A DNA stretch of 64,000 bases from Desulfobacteraceae bacterium (GCA_016743945.1 JADGFI010000020.1:28132-92131); one strand, 5' to 3'. Numbered from the stretch's first letter, positions 1 through 8,877 are shown. Notes: generated by a model from the letters alone, not told the origin. Translations and numbers: made by a program.

Positions 1-852
1 ATCGGTTTTATCACCCTGGGCTGTCTGAAAACCATTGCCATATTTTATTGGGCATTGGCCGCCACCCGGTTTCTTAAGCTCTTACTCCACCTGGTGAGTC
101 GTGACGAAAGTTGGTTTAATCTGATCCAGGACCGCACCCTGCCGCTTTTTAACAATCTTTTGATTCTTGTGGTCACCGGCCTGTCCATTTATATTGTGTT
201 TCTGGTCTGGAATATCGATCTGACCGCCTGGGTCGCATCCGCCGGGATATTGGGTCTTGCGATTTCCTTTGCCGCAAAAGACACCCTGGCCAATCTGTTT
301 TCAGGTGTTTTTATCATGGCCGATGCCCCCTATAAGCTCGGGGATTTTATTGTCCTGGATTCAGGCGAGCGGGGGGATGTCACCAATATCGGTATCCGCA
401 GTACCCGGATTTTAACAAGGGATGATGTGGAAATTACCGTGCCCAATTCCATCATGGGAAATACCAAGATTACCAATGAAGCCGGCGGCCGTCATGAAAA
501 ATTTCGTGTCCGAGTAAAGGTGGGCGTGGCCTATGGTTCAGATATTGGCAAGGTGCATAAGGTCTTGCTGGATGTGGCATCGGGCTTCCCGGAAGTTTGC
601 AAAATTCCGGAACCCCGGGTTCGCTTTCGTGCCTTTGGTGATTCCAGTCTGGACCATGAATTGCTATGCTGGGTCAGAAAACCAGTATTTCGCGGCAAGG
701 TTTTGCACCTGCTCAATACAGCTGTTTATAAACGGTTTATGGAAGAGGGTATAGAAATTCCCTTTCCCCAGCAGGATGTCCATGTACGATCTGTCTCAAC
801 AGACAATCAGGCCATTGAAAAAAACACCATTGAACCCGTAAAAAAATCTTAA
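1..852 (+). CDS. MscS-family mechanosensitive ion channel (5' end outside window)
   Basis: The reading frame is open from base 1, so the gene begins before the window and 283 codons are visible. The product resembles the conserved core of small-conductance mechanosensitive channels, which open under membrane tension to release osmolytes. There are hydrophobic helices at the start, then the pore-lining TM3-type segment rich in Gly and Ala (GILGLAISFAAKDTLANL), then the beta domain with the typical YKLGDFI and VPNSIM motifs. The C-terminal cytoplasmic alpha/beta domain follows, with FPQQDVHV near the end as in many MscS homologues. The family assignment is confident. The number of upstream membrane helices or extra domains cannot be seen. 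Confidence 0.9.
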   Translation: MGFITLGCLKTIAIFYWALAATRFLKLLLHLVSRDESWFNLIQDRTLPLFNNLLILVVTGLSIYIVFLVWNIDLTAWVASAGILGLAISFAAKDTLANLFSGVFIMADAPYKLGDFIVLDSGERGDVTNIGIRSTRILTRDDVEITVPNSIMGNTKITNEAGGRHEKFRVRVKVGVAYGSDIGKVHKVLLDVASGFPEVCKIPEPRVRFRAFGDSSLDHELLCWVRKPVFRGKVLHLLNTAVYKRFMEEGIEIPFPQQDVHVRSVSTDNQAIEKNTIEPVKKS

Positions 853-854
853 AA

Positions 855-897
855 AAAGCCCTGTTGGCAGGGAATTAAATTTGGCAAACAGGGCTTT
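855..897 (-). terminator. Hairpin terminator between convergent genes
   Basis: An 11-bp perfect stem (AAAGCCCTGTT at 855-865 with AACAGGGCTTT at 887-897) lies between the mscS-like gene and the next minus-strand gene. On the minus strand the stem runs into a T-rich tract, so it most likely ends transcription of the minus-strand gene. It could also work for the plus-strand gene. Confidence 0.6.
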
Positions 898-921
898 GAA
901 AATAAAAGCAAAAATAAAAGA

Positions 922-1413
922 TCAAATGGGCAGGTCAAAGGCGCCGGGGCCAATTTTCCACGCCCCGTCTTCTTTGATAAGGCTAATGGTGTCTTGAGTC
1001 TCATGTTCTTCAAGGATGCAAAAAACATATCCCACAATCCGGTACAAGGGGTTGATACTGCGGATGGTGGTGGCGTTAATCTGAATTTGGGCCGATGTAT
1101 CATCCATGCTTAATACCGTGGTTTTCATAAGGATGGGTTTCATCTGCAGGTAGCTTGTTTGATATCCCCGGTTGTAGGCATCCCTATCCTGCAGTCTGAG
1201 ATAGAGTTCTACCATGTCCACATCATTTTCATTTATCAGGGCATCTTCACTGAGGAAATCCGCCATTGAGGGCTCCAGCATATAGTAAGCTTTGGTAAAG
1301 TTTTTTACCACTTGTGCGGGGGTACTGCCTTCTGCCCATGCGGATGATGCATGGAGGCTTAGGCCAATCAACAGGGCTGCCACTAGGGAAATCAGTCTGG
1401 GGCTTTTTTTCAT
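922..1413 (-). CDS. Small exported protein of unknown function
   Basis: A 163-residue protein with a clear Sec signal peptide (Lys-rich start, hydrophobic core, cleavage near SSAWA/EG around residue 27), so it is probably periplasmic. The mature part (PAQVVKNFTKAYYMLE, then a mixed alpha/beta region ending IKEDGAWKIGPGAFDL) recalls NTF2-like or lumazine-binding-type small domains that end in an EDGxWKI strand, but I cannot name a family. The start is supported by an AAGGAG ribosome site about 8 bases upstream. It appears to be monocistronic and is followed by the hairpin at 855-897. Confidence 0.6.
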   Translation of the reverse strand: MKKSPRLISLVAALLIGLSLHASSAWAEGSTPAQVVKNFTKAYYMLEPSMADFLSEDALINENDVDMVELYLRLQDRDAYNRGYQTSYLQMKPILMKTTVLSMDDTSAQIQINATTIRSINPLYRIVGYVFCILEEHETQDTISLIKEDGAWKIGPGAFDLPI

Positions 1414-1835
1414 TCGTTGGTTCTCCTTTTAATTTTTTGTGTTCTGTACGGTATTTAAATATATATTTTATATTATAAACCAATAATTCCAAAAATAATT
1501 ATCTGGAATCTAATAGCAAATACCAGATTAATATTCAATGGTTGGTGTCTCTTTGGACAGTGCATCCCTTTTTTGAGTTTCCGGCTTGGTGTAAAATCGA
1601 AATTCGTTCCTCCTGTAAACCTCCAATTATATGACCAGAATTTAGATTCATTTGATTGCGATTGGTCAAATATAATTGGATATATCTTTACAATAATAAT
1701 ATGCTTTGATACAAAAATAATTATCCAATTTTAATTTTTGTCGGTCGGATATTTTCTATTTTCCCAATTATTCAAATCACAGTTGTGGATATAAAAGACT
1801 GTTTAGTGATTATTAAGCTGACCAAAGGAGAAAAA
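1414..1835. other. AT-rich intergenic region with divergent promoters
   Basis: About 420 bases between divergent genes with no plausible reading frame. It is AT-rich and contains the inverted repeat at 1622-1680. A short motif, AAAAATAATTATC, occurs twice, near 1491 and again near 1713. Promoters for the flanking genes must lie here, but no consensus box stands out. Confidence 0.5.
1622..1680. repeat. Imperfect inverted repeat in intergenic DNA
   Basis: TCCAATTATATGACCA (1622-1637) is matched in inverted orientation by TGGTCAAATATAATTGGA (1663-1680), with only two extra bases in the second arm. It could be an operator, an RNA hairpin or the remains of a small mobile element. The sequence alone does not decide between these. 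Confidence 0.55.
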
Positions 1836-2288
1836 ATGAAAAAAGAACTTCTTGTCTTATTGCTAGTGTTTTTCCTGGTATCACCAATAATGGCCGCAGA
1901 GGGTGTAATTAATGTCTTGAGTGTTTTTAATGTAGAAGAAACGGCGAATCGCATGGAAACCATATTGAATGAAAAAGGGATGACGATATTTAGTCGGATA
2001 AAACATTCCGAAGGAGCTGGCAAAATTGGAATTAAATTGCGTGATACAGAACTAATAATATTCGGGAATCCTAAAGTGGGAAGCCCGCTTATGAAATGTC
2101 AGCAAAGTGTTGCCATTGATTTACCCCAAAAAGCATTAATCTGGAAAGATGATAAAGCTAAGGTATGGATATCGTACAACGATCCAAGATACTTAAAAAA
2201 GAGGCATTATCTTTCGGGTTGTGAAGACATCATATCAAAGATAGAAATGGCAATGGCCGGAATAACAAAGGCAGCATCAAAAGAATAA
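1836..2288 (+). CDS. Exported DUF302 domain protein
   Basis: A 150-residue protein with a signal peptide (KKELLVLLLVFFLVSPIMAAEG) followed by a single DUF302 domain. The family landmarks are visible: FGNPKVGSPLMKC, the DLPQKALIW strand, and KVWISYNDPRYL. DUF302 proteins are widespread in anaerobes and their biochemical role is unresolved. The reading frame extends 17 codons further upstream, but the ATG at 1836 is chosen because it follows a good AAAGGAG site and begins the signal peptide. It is apparently monocistronic. Confidence 0.8.
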   Translation: MKKELLVLLLVFFLVSPIMAAEGVINVLSVFNVEETANRMETILNEKGMTIFSRIKHSEGAGKIGIKLRDTELIIFGNPKVGSPLMKCQQSVAIDLPQKALIWKDDKAKVWISYNDPRYLKKRHYLSGCEDIISKIEMAMAGITKAASKE

Positions 2289-2293
2289 TATTA

Positions 2294-2437
2294 TATAAGG
2301 TCGCAATCCACCTTCCTTCCTGGAACCATGACCCTTCTGAAACTAACATCCCCAAGGACTCTCCAAAAATGGATCTGGTTGCCATTGGGTCCTTGTTTGC
2401 CGGGGAATCCTTGGGCATGTTTCTGGCAATCTTGTAA
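2294..2437 (+). pseudogene. Possible 3' remnant of a lost gene
   Basis: The frame ending at the TAA at 2435-2437 encodes about 45 protein-like residues (NHDPSETNIPKDSPKM followed by DLVAIGSLFAGESLGMFLA). It has no start codon near its beginning and no ribosome site, and it is bounded upstream by the DUF302 gene in a different frame. The composition (charged linker followed by an amphipathic or hydrophobic helix) looks like a former C-terminus rather than random sequence. I cannot identify the parent family. It could equally be chance. Confidence 0.25.
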
Positions 2438-2543
2438 GCGCGATTTTATTTAATGTGAAATTGAGTAAGATTTGTCATGCGAATTTATTCATAATCCTAT
2501 CTTTTAAAGATTTTTACAAAAAAAAAGGTACAGGAGACCTAAA

Positions 2544-2963
2544 ATGGGGTTAGATAAAAAATATGAAACCGGTATTCTTTGGCAGGATACCCAGCACCGG
2601 CAGTTGGTTGATCTCATGGAAAAATTATCTGATTCCAATGCCAGGGAAGCAGATTCTAAAATGTTTACCTATACCACCGCGTTTCTGGCCATGTATGTCA
2701 CCCATCATTTTAACCTGGAAGAGCAGTATATGAAAGCCTATGGATATCCTGAGCTTGAATTTCATTTAAAGGAGCACCAAAAATATATTGACATGGTCAA
2801 GACCTTTCGCAGGGATCACACCCATTTTTCCGGGGAAGGTGCTTTATTCCTGGAAAAAAACATTCTGAAATGGATTTTAGATCATATCATGGACAATGAC
2901 CAGAAACTGGGGGCGTTTATCCGTATTGAGGAAAGAAAACGCATTCTGGCCCAGGAAGGCTAA
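2544..2963 (+). CDS. Bacteriohemerythrin
   Basis: A 139-residue four-helix protein with the complete di-iron ligand set of hemerythrins: His18, the HxxxE pair His55/Glu59, the HxxxH pair His74/His78 and the HxxxxD pair His114/Asp119. Such single-domain cytoplasmic proteins bind O2, or sometimes NO, reversibly at a non-heme diiron site. In anaerobes they are thought to serve in oxygen sensing, scavenging or delivery. The start follows a CAGGAG site about 9 bases upstream. It stands alone, converging with the gene at 2973, with only 9 bases between them. Confidence 0.92.
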   Translation: MGLDKKYETGILWQDTQHRQLVDLMEKLSDSNAREADSKMFTYTTAFLAMYVTHHFNLEEQYMKAYGYPELEFHLKEHQKYIDMVKTFRRDHTHFSGEGALFLEKNILKWILDHIMDNDQKLGAFIRIEERKRILAQEG

Positions 2964-2972
2964 ACAGGGTTC

Positions 2973-4538
2973 CTAAAGCTGGGATTCAATGGGAAGAATC
3001 CCCATGAGCCCGATGCCGAATCGTCGCCAAAAACCAGTATAGGGCTCAACATTGAATGTCTTTGGTTCCCCATTTACAAAGCCGTGCCATACAATTTCTT
3101 CCTTTCCTCCCGATCCCTTTGTAAGTTCCAGTTGAAAGGCTATTTGATCGATGTTTTGATCAAACCAGGTGGCCATACCGGCTGCAATCTCATTTGAGGT
3201 GAAGACTACACCAATTTCAGTGTTCTCTGTCACCGATCGCGGGTCAAGATTTAAAGAACCAATAAACACCCGGCTGCGGTCAAAGATGAAGGACTTGGCG
3301 TGGAGGCTGGCTTTGGAGGAACCGGTCCCCCCTTCTTTGTCACGGCGTTGCTCCCGGGTCAGTTTTTTGTTCATTTCGTGGATCTCGACCCCGCCCCTTA
3401 ACAGGGCTTTCCGGTATTTGGCATAGCCGGCATGGACAATGCCCACATCTGTGGATGCCAGGGAATTGGTCAGGATCCGGACGCGAATCCCTTGGCTGGC
3501 CAGTCCGGTTAAAAAAGTGACGCCTTGGTTGCCCGGCACAAAATAAGGTGAAAAAATGATCAATTCTCGATCAATTGCCTCCAGGTAAGGCGCAAGTTGG
3601 GGGGCCATGTGAAGTTGGGTTTCGCTCCGGTCTTGGGTGATTTTTTCCGGCGCATCGGAAATGACCTCGGCATCGCCCCAATGATAGGTTTCTTGATTCG
3701 CTCTTAATTTTTTTGCCAGGTTTGAATTTTTTAATGCCTGGAGGTAGGGGGAGTCTTGCTGCCGGGCAATAAATTTATTTAATTTTTGTCTTTTTTGGGT
3801 GACTTCTTCGGGGGAGGGCGGTTTGCCCATCAGCGTCAGGGCAGGATAGGCAAGCTCATGGTTCCAATATCTGTCAAAGGAGGTGGATACCTGGTTGACA
3901 ACCGGGCCCATGGCCAGGACATCCAGGTCGGCAAAGGCCAGGTCGGGCTGGGCATCAAAATATTCATCTCCAATGTTGCGACCCCCCAGAATGGTGACCT
4001 GGTTGTCAACGGTAAAGGATTTATTGTGCATTCTCCGGGTTTTGGTGCCGAAACCTGTGACAAACTGCAGGGTCCTGCCAGCTTTTCGGCTAAATGGGTT
4101 GAAAATTCTCACCTCTATTTTGGGGTGAAGGTTCAGGGCCATCACCCCACGATCTCTGCCTTCAAGGCCCATGTCATCCAATAGCAGCCGTACCCGAACC
4201 CCCCGATCGGCTGCCTTGATCAATTGTTCCATGAACAGTTTGCCCGTAAGATCATTGTGAAAAAGGTAATACTGGGCGTCAATACTTCGTTGGGCCGTGT
4301 GGGCCAGGACTGCACGGGCCACAAAGGCGTCCAGGCCGTTTCCCAACAGTATGAATCCGGATTTATCCGGGTTGTCTGATTTTCCCCGGGCCCCGGCTTG
4401 ACCCAGATAGGTGTTTTGTGTGTCTGTGTAGGCAAAACTTTCACTTCGGTTCGTATTGGCCGGCAGGGTGGCACAGCCAATATTATTGATCAGGCCTGCT
4501 GCCAAAAGTATCCCAAATAAAAATTTTTGAAAAAACAT
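2973..4538 (-). CDS. Phospholipase D / cardiolipin synthase-like lipoprotein
   Basis: A 521-residue protein with two PLD catalytic motifs: HNKSFTVD at residues 171-178 and HAKSFIFD at 413-420, each the HxKxxxxD signature, followed by downstream GGRNIGDEYF and GSLNLDPRS motifs. This is the architecture of ClsC/YmdC-type enzymes, which transfer phosphatidyl groups by way of a phosphohistidine intermediate. The N-terminus has a hydrophobic segment ending at Cys22 (NIGC), a slightly non-standard lipobox, so a membrane-anchored lipoprotein is likely. The start has a GGGGAG site. It is the last gene of a probable operon, 24 bases after the XRE-cupin gene. Whether it makes cardiolipin or degrades phospholipid is not determined. 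Confidence 0.85.
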   Translation of the reverse strand: MFFQKFLFGILLAAGLINNIGCATLPANTNRSESFAYTDTQNTYLGQAGARGKSDNPDKSGFILLGNGLDAFVARAVLAHTAQRSIDAQYYLFHNDLTGKLFMEQLIKAADRGVRVRLLLDDMGLEGRDRGVMALNLHPKIEVRIFNPFSRKAGRTLQFVTGFGTKTRRMHNKSFTVDNQVTILGGRNIGDEYFDAQPDLAFADLDVLAMGPVVNQVSTSFDRYWNHELAYPALTLMGKPPSPEEVTQKRQKLNKFIARQQDSPYLQALKNSNLAKKLRANQETYHWGDAEVISDAPEKITQDRSETQLHMAPQLAPYLEAIDRELIIFSPYFVPGNQGVTFLTGLASQGIRVRILTNSLASTDVGIVHAGYAKYRKALLRGGVEIHEMNKKLTREQRRDKEGGTGSSKASLHAKSFIFDRSRVFIGSLNLDPRSVTENTEIGVVFTSNEIAAGMATWFDQNIDQIAFQLELTKGSGGKEEIVWHGFVNGEPKTFNVEPYTGFWRRFGIGLMGILPIESQL

Positions 4539-4561
4539 GCTGTTTTCTCCCCTTATAGGAT

Positions 4562-5134
4562 TTATTGCCGGTTTCTTTTGTAAAAATAGATGACCACCAT
4601 CAGTCTTGATTTCGTAGCTCCCAGGCTTTTGCCCACATGGGGGACAATGGAGTCAAAGTAAATATTATCCCCGGGATTTAAAATATAGGTATCTTCTCCA
4701 TAGCAAAATTTCAACTGCCCGTCCATGACATAGATGAATTCTTCGCCTTCGTGGGTGTAGGTCCGGGTGATGTCAAAGGGGGCATGGATGATAAAGGGTT
4801 CCATGTTCTTGCCGGGTTTTTCCGCGGCCAGGATTTCATAATCATATCCTGAAAACTGATCGGTCTCCCGGATAACGGGTCGGTTTTCTCCCCTGGACAA
4901 ACAGATCCGGACATCCTCCAGGGGATGGACATCCTTTGACAGGATGGTGGTGACTTCAATGTCCAGGGCCCCGGCTATTTTGGTCAGGGTGGAGTAGGGC
5001 GGGGCTTTTTGGGATCGTTCCACCTTGGACAGATACCCCTTGGTCAGACCGGTTTTGTCGGCCAGATCCTGGAGGGTCAGTTTTTTCTGGGTCCGAAGCC
5101 GTTTAAGATTGCCGGATATGATTTTTTCATCCAT
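4562..5134 (-). CDS. XRE-family transcriptional regulator with cupin sensor domain
   Basis: A 190-residue regulator. Residues 6-62 form a Cro/CI-type helix-turn-helix (LQDLADKTGLTKGYLSKVER), and residues 110-185 form a cupin_2 barrel (GEEFIYVMDGQLKF, then LNPGDNIYFDSIVPHVG) expected to bind a small ligand or metal. Regulators of this build, such as PuuR and SutR, often control the catabolic genes next to them. It lies 38 bases after the Fe-S subunit gene in the same direction, so it probably autoregulates the upstream FAD-oxidase operon. The effector is unknown, with a hydroxyacid or its oxidation product being the obvious candidates. A GGAG site precedes the ATG. Confidence 0.85.
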   Translation of the reverse strand: MDEKIISGNLKRLRTQKKLTLQDLADKTGLTKGYLSKVERSQKAPPYSTLTKIAGALDIEVTTILSKDVHPLEDVRICLSRGENRPVIRETDQFSGYDYEILAAEKPGKNMEPFIIHAPFDITRTYTHEGEEFIYVMDGQLKFCYGEDTYILNPGDNIYFDSIVPHVGKSLGATKSRLMVVIYFYKRNRQ

Positions 5135-5172
5135 CTCATTCCTCCTGGGATATTCTTTCTTTCATTATTTTT

Positions 5173-6465
5173 TCACGGGTCCTTTTTTAATGCGTCGTGA
5201 ATCAGGGTGACGGGGTGAAGCACCTGGATATTATCGGATTCATTCAGGTTCCCTGCAAGGTTTATGCGGCAGACCGGGCAATCGGTTAGCCAGTACTTTG
5301 GTTTAACCGCCTTTAGGTGGTGGATTTTTTTATCCATTATCTTTTTTGCAGTTTTGGGGTGCTCATAGAAAAAGGTGCCGCCGCCGCCGCAGCATTCGGC
5401 TTCGTCCGGGGTCGGGGTGTAGTCCATAAAGGGCAGCTCCGTTAAAAGAGACTGGACAAGAGACTGGGTATTAAAGCTGTTTCTGGAATGGCAGGGGGAA
5501 TGGTAGGCAACATTGCCCAGTTTCGGAAGGTTTTTGTCAAAGACCAGATCCTGTTTATGGGCAACAATAAACGAGAGAATGTCCGTGGTTTTTTCGGCAA
5601 TTCTTTTGGCCGCAGCTTCCAGCTTTTCCCATGCTTCCTGGGTATTTTGGGGATCCTTAACACGGCGTTTCTTGATAAGGGCCGGGTATTCATCCTTGAG
5701 AGCTGCCCCGCAGGTGGTGCAGTCCACCAGGATGCCGTCACATTCATGGGCCCCAAGGGCCCTGATATTGGTGACCATGTTTTCCGCGGCCTGATCCCTT
5801 GCCCCATGGAACATCAGGGGGATGCCGCAGCAGGTCTGGTCTTGCGGAATGATGACCTCATAGCCCAGGTGGGTGAGAATACCGACCATGGAAATGCCGG
5901 TATCTTCATATAAATAATTTGTGGCACATCCGGTAAAATAGACCAGGCACCCCTTTCGGGCTCCCCGGGCTGGGATAGTGGTGGCCGCAGTCTTTCGAAA
6001 GGGGACAGCATTGAGCTTCGGGAGTCGTTTTAAGGGAATATTGCCCATGCAATATTTATTGGCCAGCCAGGCAGGGGTCAGCTTTGTGGTAAATTTTTGA
6101 CCCAGTTTGGCCATGCCCGCCCCTCTTTGGATACGGCTTTCCCTGGACAGCAGGTAAATCAGGCTTCGGATGGCCGGAGTTTCCCCGAGATCTCGCACCA
6201 TTTTTTCCCGCATGTCCATGAATTTTTCATAGTGATTGATGCCGGAAGGGCAAGCAACTGCGCAGGAACCGCACATCAGACATTTGGAGATGAGTTCCTT
6301 TAACAAAGGAGAGGATTCAAGGGTATGGTTTTCAAAGGCCTTGATCAGCTGTAGCCGGGCTCTGGGGGAGGCCTGTTCCTCCTTTAATACCTTATACACC
6401 GGGCAGGCCGCCAGGCAGAGACCGCATTTGCCGCAATTTTGAAGCGGTTTTATGGGGGCGCTCAT
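5173..6465 (-). CDS. GlcF/LldE-type Fe-S subunit with two CCG domains
   Basis: A 430-residue protein. The N-terminus holds two [4Fe-4S] motifs, C11/C14/C17/C21P and C62/C65/C68/C72P. The rest is a pair of cysteine-rich CCG domains, with QTCCGIPLMFHG in the first and AECCGGGGTFF followed by TDCPVC in the second. This is the usual electron-transfer partner of FAD-linked 2-hydroxyacid dehydrogenases (glycolate oxidase GlcF, lactate dehydrogenase). The CCG domains bind further clusters and pass electrons towards quinone or other carriers. Its start overlaps the end of the FAD-subunit gene by 4 bases (ATGA), implying translational coupling. Confidence 0.9.
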   Translation of the reverse strand: MSAPIKPLQNCGKCGLCLAACPVYKVLKEEQASPRARLQLIKAFENHTLESSPLLKELISKCLMCGSCAVACPSGINHYEKFMDMREKMVRDLGETPAIRSLIYLLSRESRIQRGAGMAKLGQKFTTKLTPAWLANKYCMGNIPLKRLPKLNAVPFRKTAATTIPARGARKGCLVYFTGCATNYLYEDTGISMVGILTHLGYEVIIPQDQTCCGIPLMFHGARDQAAENMVTNIRALGAHECDGILVDCTTCGAALKDEYPALIKKRRVKDPQNTQEAWEKLEAAAKRIAEKTTDILSFIVAHKQDLVFDKNLPKLGNVAYHSPCHSRNSFNTQSLVQSLLTELPFMDYTPTPDEAECCGGGGTFFYEHPKTAKKIMDKKIHHLKAVKPKYWLTDCPVCRINLAGNLNESDNIQVLHPVTLIHDALKKDP

Positions 6466-7901
6466 ACAAATTTACCCGGGTTGAGAATGTTGTCGGGGTC
6501 AATGGCCTGTTTGATCCGGGTCATGAGATGGATGGAATCCTGGTTCATGACCAGGGGCAGGTATCGGGCCTTGGCAAGGCCGATGCCGTGCTCTCCGGAC
6601 AGGGTGCCGCCAAGGGCTGCTGCTGCCGCAAAAATTTCGTCAAAGGCCTTTTCCACCCTTGCCCATTCATCTTTATTACTTTTGTCCGCCGGAATCATGG
6701 GATGCATGTTGCCGTCTCCGGCATGGGCCAGTACCCCGACTCGAAGCCCTTGGTTTTTAGCAATTTGCTTGATTCTTCGGATCATTTCAGGAACCTGGCT
6801 CACGGGCACAGTCACATCTTCGGAGATAATATCCGGCGCCATTTTGGCAAAGACCCCATAGGCCGAACGCCTTGCCGTCCAAAGGCGTTCCCTGTCTGCA
6901 TCATTGGCAGATTCCTGGATATGGACGGCATTGTTTTCCTTTAGTTTTTTTATGATCTTGACCATTTCCCGTTCGCAGGCTTCTTTGACCCCGTCGATTT
7001 CAATGAGCAGAGACCCTTCGGCCTTCCTGTCCAGGCCTAAACCGAAGCTGTCTTCAATGGCATTAAGGGTGAACTTATCCATGAGCTCCATGGCCGTGGG
7101 CAAAATGCCCGACCCGATAATATCGCTCACCGCCTTTGCCGTGTCATCCAGGTTTTTGAAGGTTACCATGAGGGTTCTAGCGGTCTCAGGTTGGGGCACC
7201 ACCTTGAGGATAGCCCGGGTGACAAGGCCCAGAGTTCCTTCGGATCCGCAGAACAAGGAAGACAACTTATAACCGGTAACATCCTTGACATTTTTAGACC
7301 CAAAGGTGACGATTTCACCGGTGGCCAGGACTGCTTCCATTCCCAGGACATAGTCCATGGTCACCCCGTATTTAAGACACCGGGGGCCGCCTGCATTCTG
7401 GGCAATATTACCCCCAATGGTGGAGGTGGACATGGATCCGGGGTCCGGGGGATAGAAAAAACCAAAGGGCGCCAGGGCCTTTTGCACAGCTGCATTGATG
7501 ACACCTGGCTGGACAATGATATACCGATCCCGTGTGTTGACCTCAATGATCTTGTCCATCTTGGAAAAACAGATCACAATTCCGTTGTGGATCGGGATGG
7601 GGGCACCACAGATCGAGGTGCCGGCCCCCCTTCCCGTGACGGGTATTTTATGTCGGGAGGCAATTTTTAAGATTTCGGATATGTCTTCGGCGGTTTCAGG
7701 AAAGATGACAGCCTGGGGCATGGCTTCCACCAAAAAGGCGTCATAGGCATAACAGGCCAGTTCTTCTTTTTTGTCCAGATATCGTTTTTCCGTGACAATC
7801 TTGATCAATTGTTTTCTTATGGCAGCGGGTATGGGATCTGGTGTTCCATGGCTATCTTTAATGGGATTATCCTTAATAGGTTTTTTTTTAATCTGGGGCA
7901 T
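6462..7901 (-). CDS. FAD-linked 2-hydroxyacid dehydrogenase (GlcD / D-lactate dehydrogenase type)
   Basis: A 479-residue flavoprotein of the VAO family. The FAD-binding_4 domain (residues 50-235) carries VTGRGAGTSICGAPIP and GGNIAQNAGGPRCLKYG. The C-terminal oxidase domain carries HAGDGNMHP and SGEHGIGLAKARYLP, which hold flavin and substrate contacts in this family. It oxidises a 2-hydroxyacid, probably D-lactate or glycolate, and hands electrons to the Fe-S subunit encoded next. The ATG follows an AAGGAG site. It is the first gene of an operon with the Fe-S protein, the XRE-cupin regulator and the PLD-like protein. The substrate cannot be told from sequence. In sulfate reducers, lactate is the usual one. 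Confidence 0.88.
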   Translation of the reverse strand: MPQIKKKPIKDNPIKDSHGTPDPIPAAIRKQLIKIVTEKRYLDKKEELACYAYDAFLVEAMPQAVIFPETAEDISEILKIASRHKIPVTGRGAGTSICGAPIPIHNGIVICFSKMDKIIEVNTRDRYIIVQPGVINAAVQKALAPFGFFYPPDPGSMSTSTIGGNIAQNAGGPRCLKYGVTMDYVLGMEAVLATGEIVTFGSKNVKDVTGYKLSSLFCGSEGTLGLVTRAILKVVPQPETARTLMVTFKNLDDTAKAVSDIIGSGILPTAMELMDKFTLNAIEDSFGLGLDRKAEGSLLIEIDGVKEACEREMVKIIKKLKENNAVHIQESANDADRERLWTARRSAYGVFAKMAPDIISEDVTVPVSQVPEMIRRIKQIAKNQGLRVGVLAHAGDGNMHPMIPADKSNKDEWARVEKAFDEIFAAAAALGGTLSGEHGIGLAKARYLPLVMNQDSIHLMTRIKQAIDPDNILNPGKFV

Positions 7902-8460
7902 GGGGGGGGCTCCTTAACTGTAAATCCATCCGGGGCATGGCCAGACAGATCCAGGGGATATAGGTCACTAGTATCAGGCAAGCATAGCAAAAATAAAACT
8001 GCCTTTTTTGAATCCATAGATTTTCATGTTAAGTACCGCCTTCAATTGGGGTGTGTGAGTACTGGCGTATCAGAACGAAAACCTAGAAGTTGGAGTACCC
8101 AAATGTTTTCTATTTGTCAACTTAAATCCGATCTGCTTCCAAAGGGATGAAGGAATTTAATGGGTGAAAAATTTCAATAAATTATAGAAAGTTCTGGATA
8201 GTTCTGATCTTATACACCAAATCCCTTGTCGCCGCCGGAATTGTTAAACAAACATCCGTTTTTAGCTAACAATTAAATTTTGTCGTATTAGGAAACTTTT
8301 TGGATGGCGGGTGGGGTTAGAATCACGGGAAACAGGGGGGTACCCAATAAAAACGGTGTGGGTGAATAGACTAATTTTGAATAATCACAATATTCAACTG
8401 TTGTTGTGATCATAATTCTGATAATTTAATAGAAACAATATCTTTGACGAGGAACAGATT
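7902..8460. other. Long intergenic region between divergent genes
   Basis: About 560 bases with no convincing gene. A 113-codon plus-strand frame crossing 7809-8150 has an unnatural composition and overlaps the FAD gene, so I do not accept it. A small inverted repeat (ATCACAA 8384-8390 with TTGTGAT 8404-8410) lies 50-75 bases before the DksA-like gene and could be an operator. No terminal repeats or transposase remnants are evident. Confidence 0.4.
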
Positions 8461-8727
8461 ATGGCCGGTGGTTGGTCCCGTGACGGGGCAGTGCAGGAAC
8501 AGATAGACGCCAGTGTAGACGATGCCGTGAAACTGGCCAGGAGCCGGTTGCCAGAGGGTGCCGGGTTAACCCATTGTCAGATGTGCGAGGCCGCTATCCC
8601 CGAGGCCCGCCGCCGAGCAATCCCCGGGGTTCGATTGTGCATCGGTTGCCAGTCCGAGCTTGAAAAACAGCAGACGATTTCCACCGGGTTTAACCGGCGC
8701 GGCAGCAAAGACAGTCAGTTGAAGTAA
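8461..8727 (+). CDS. DksA/TraR-family C4 zinc-finger protein (YbiI-like)
   Basis: An 88-residue protein that resembles the short YbiI/TraR branch of the DksA family. A four-cysteine zinc finger (C39-X2-C42-X17-C60-X2-C63, with IPEARRRAIPGVRLC between) sits after a short helical N-terminus. The long coiled coil of true DksA is missing. Family members bind in the secondary channel of RNA polymerase and alter promoter kinetics, though the role of the YbiI type is not well defined. A GAGGA site precedes the ATG. It stands alone about 150 bases before the spermidine-synthase-like gene. Confidence 0.85.
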   Translation: MAGGWSRDGAVQEQIDASVDDAVKLARSRLPEGAGLTHCQMCEAAIPEARRRAIPGVRLCIGCQSELEKQQTISTGFNRRGSKDSQLK

Positions 8728-8877
8728 CCCCTTTGTTCTTTGGCTGCCATACATAGCTTTATTTAAAGCCCAAAGGGCTGAAAATTTAAAGGAGAATGGA
8801 TCATAAAACATGAAATGTGATAAGTTTATAGAAACCAGATCCCTTGGGCCATGGGGCTGTCAATTGAGGCGTCCCGC

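Noticed and set aside
7809..8150. 113-codon plus-strand frame in the gap before the DksA-like gene
   Set aside because: It overlaps the coding region of the FAD oxidase, lacks a ribosome site and has a composition unlike the neighbouring proteins.
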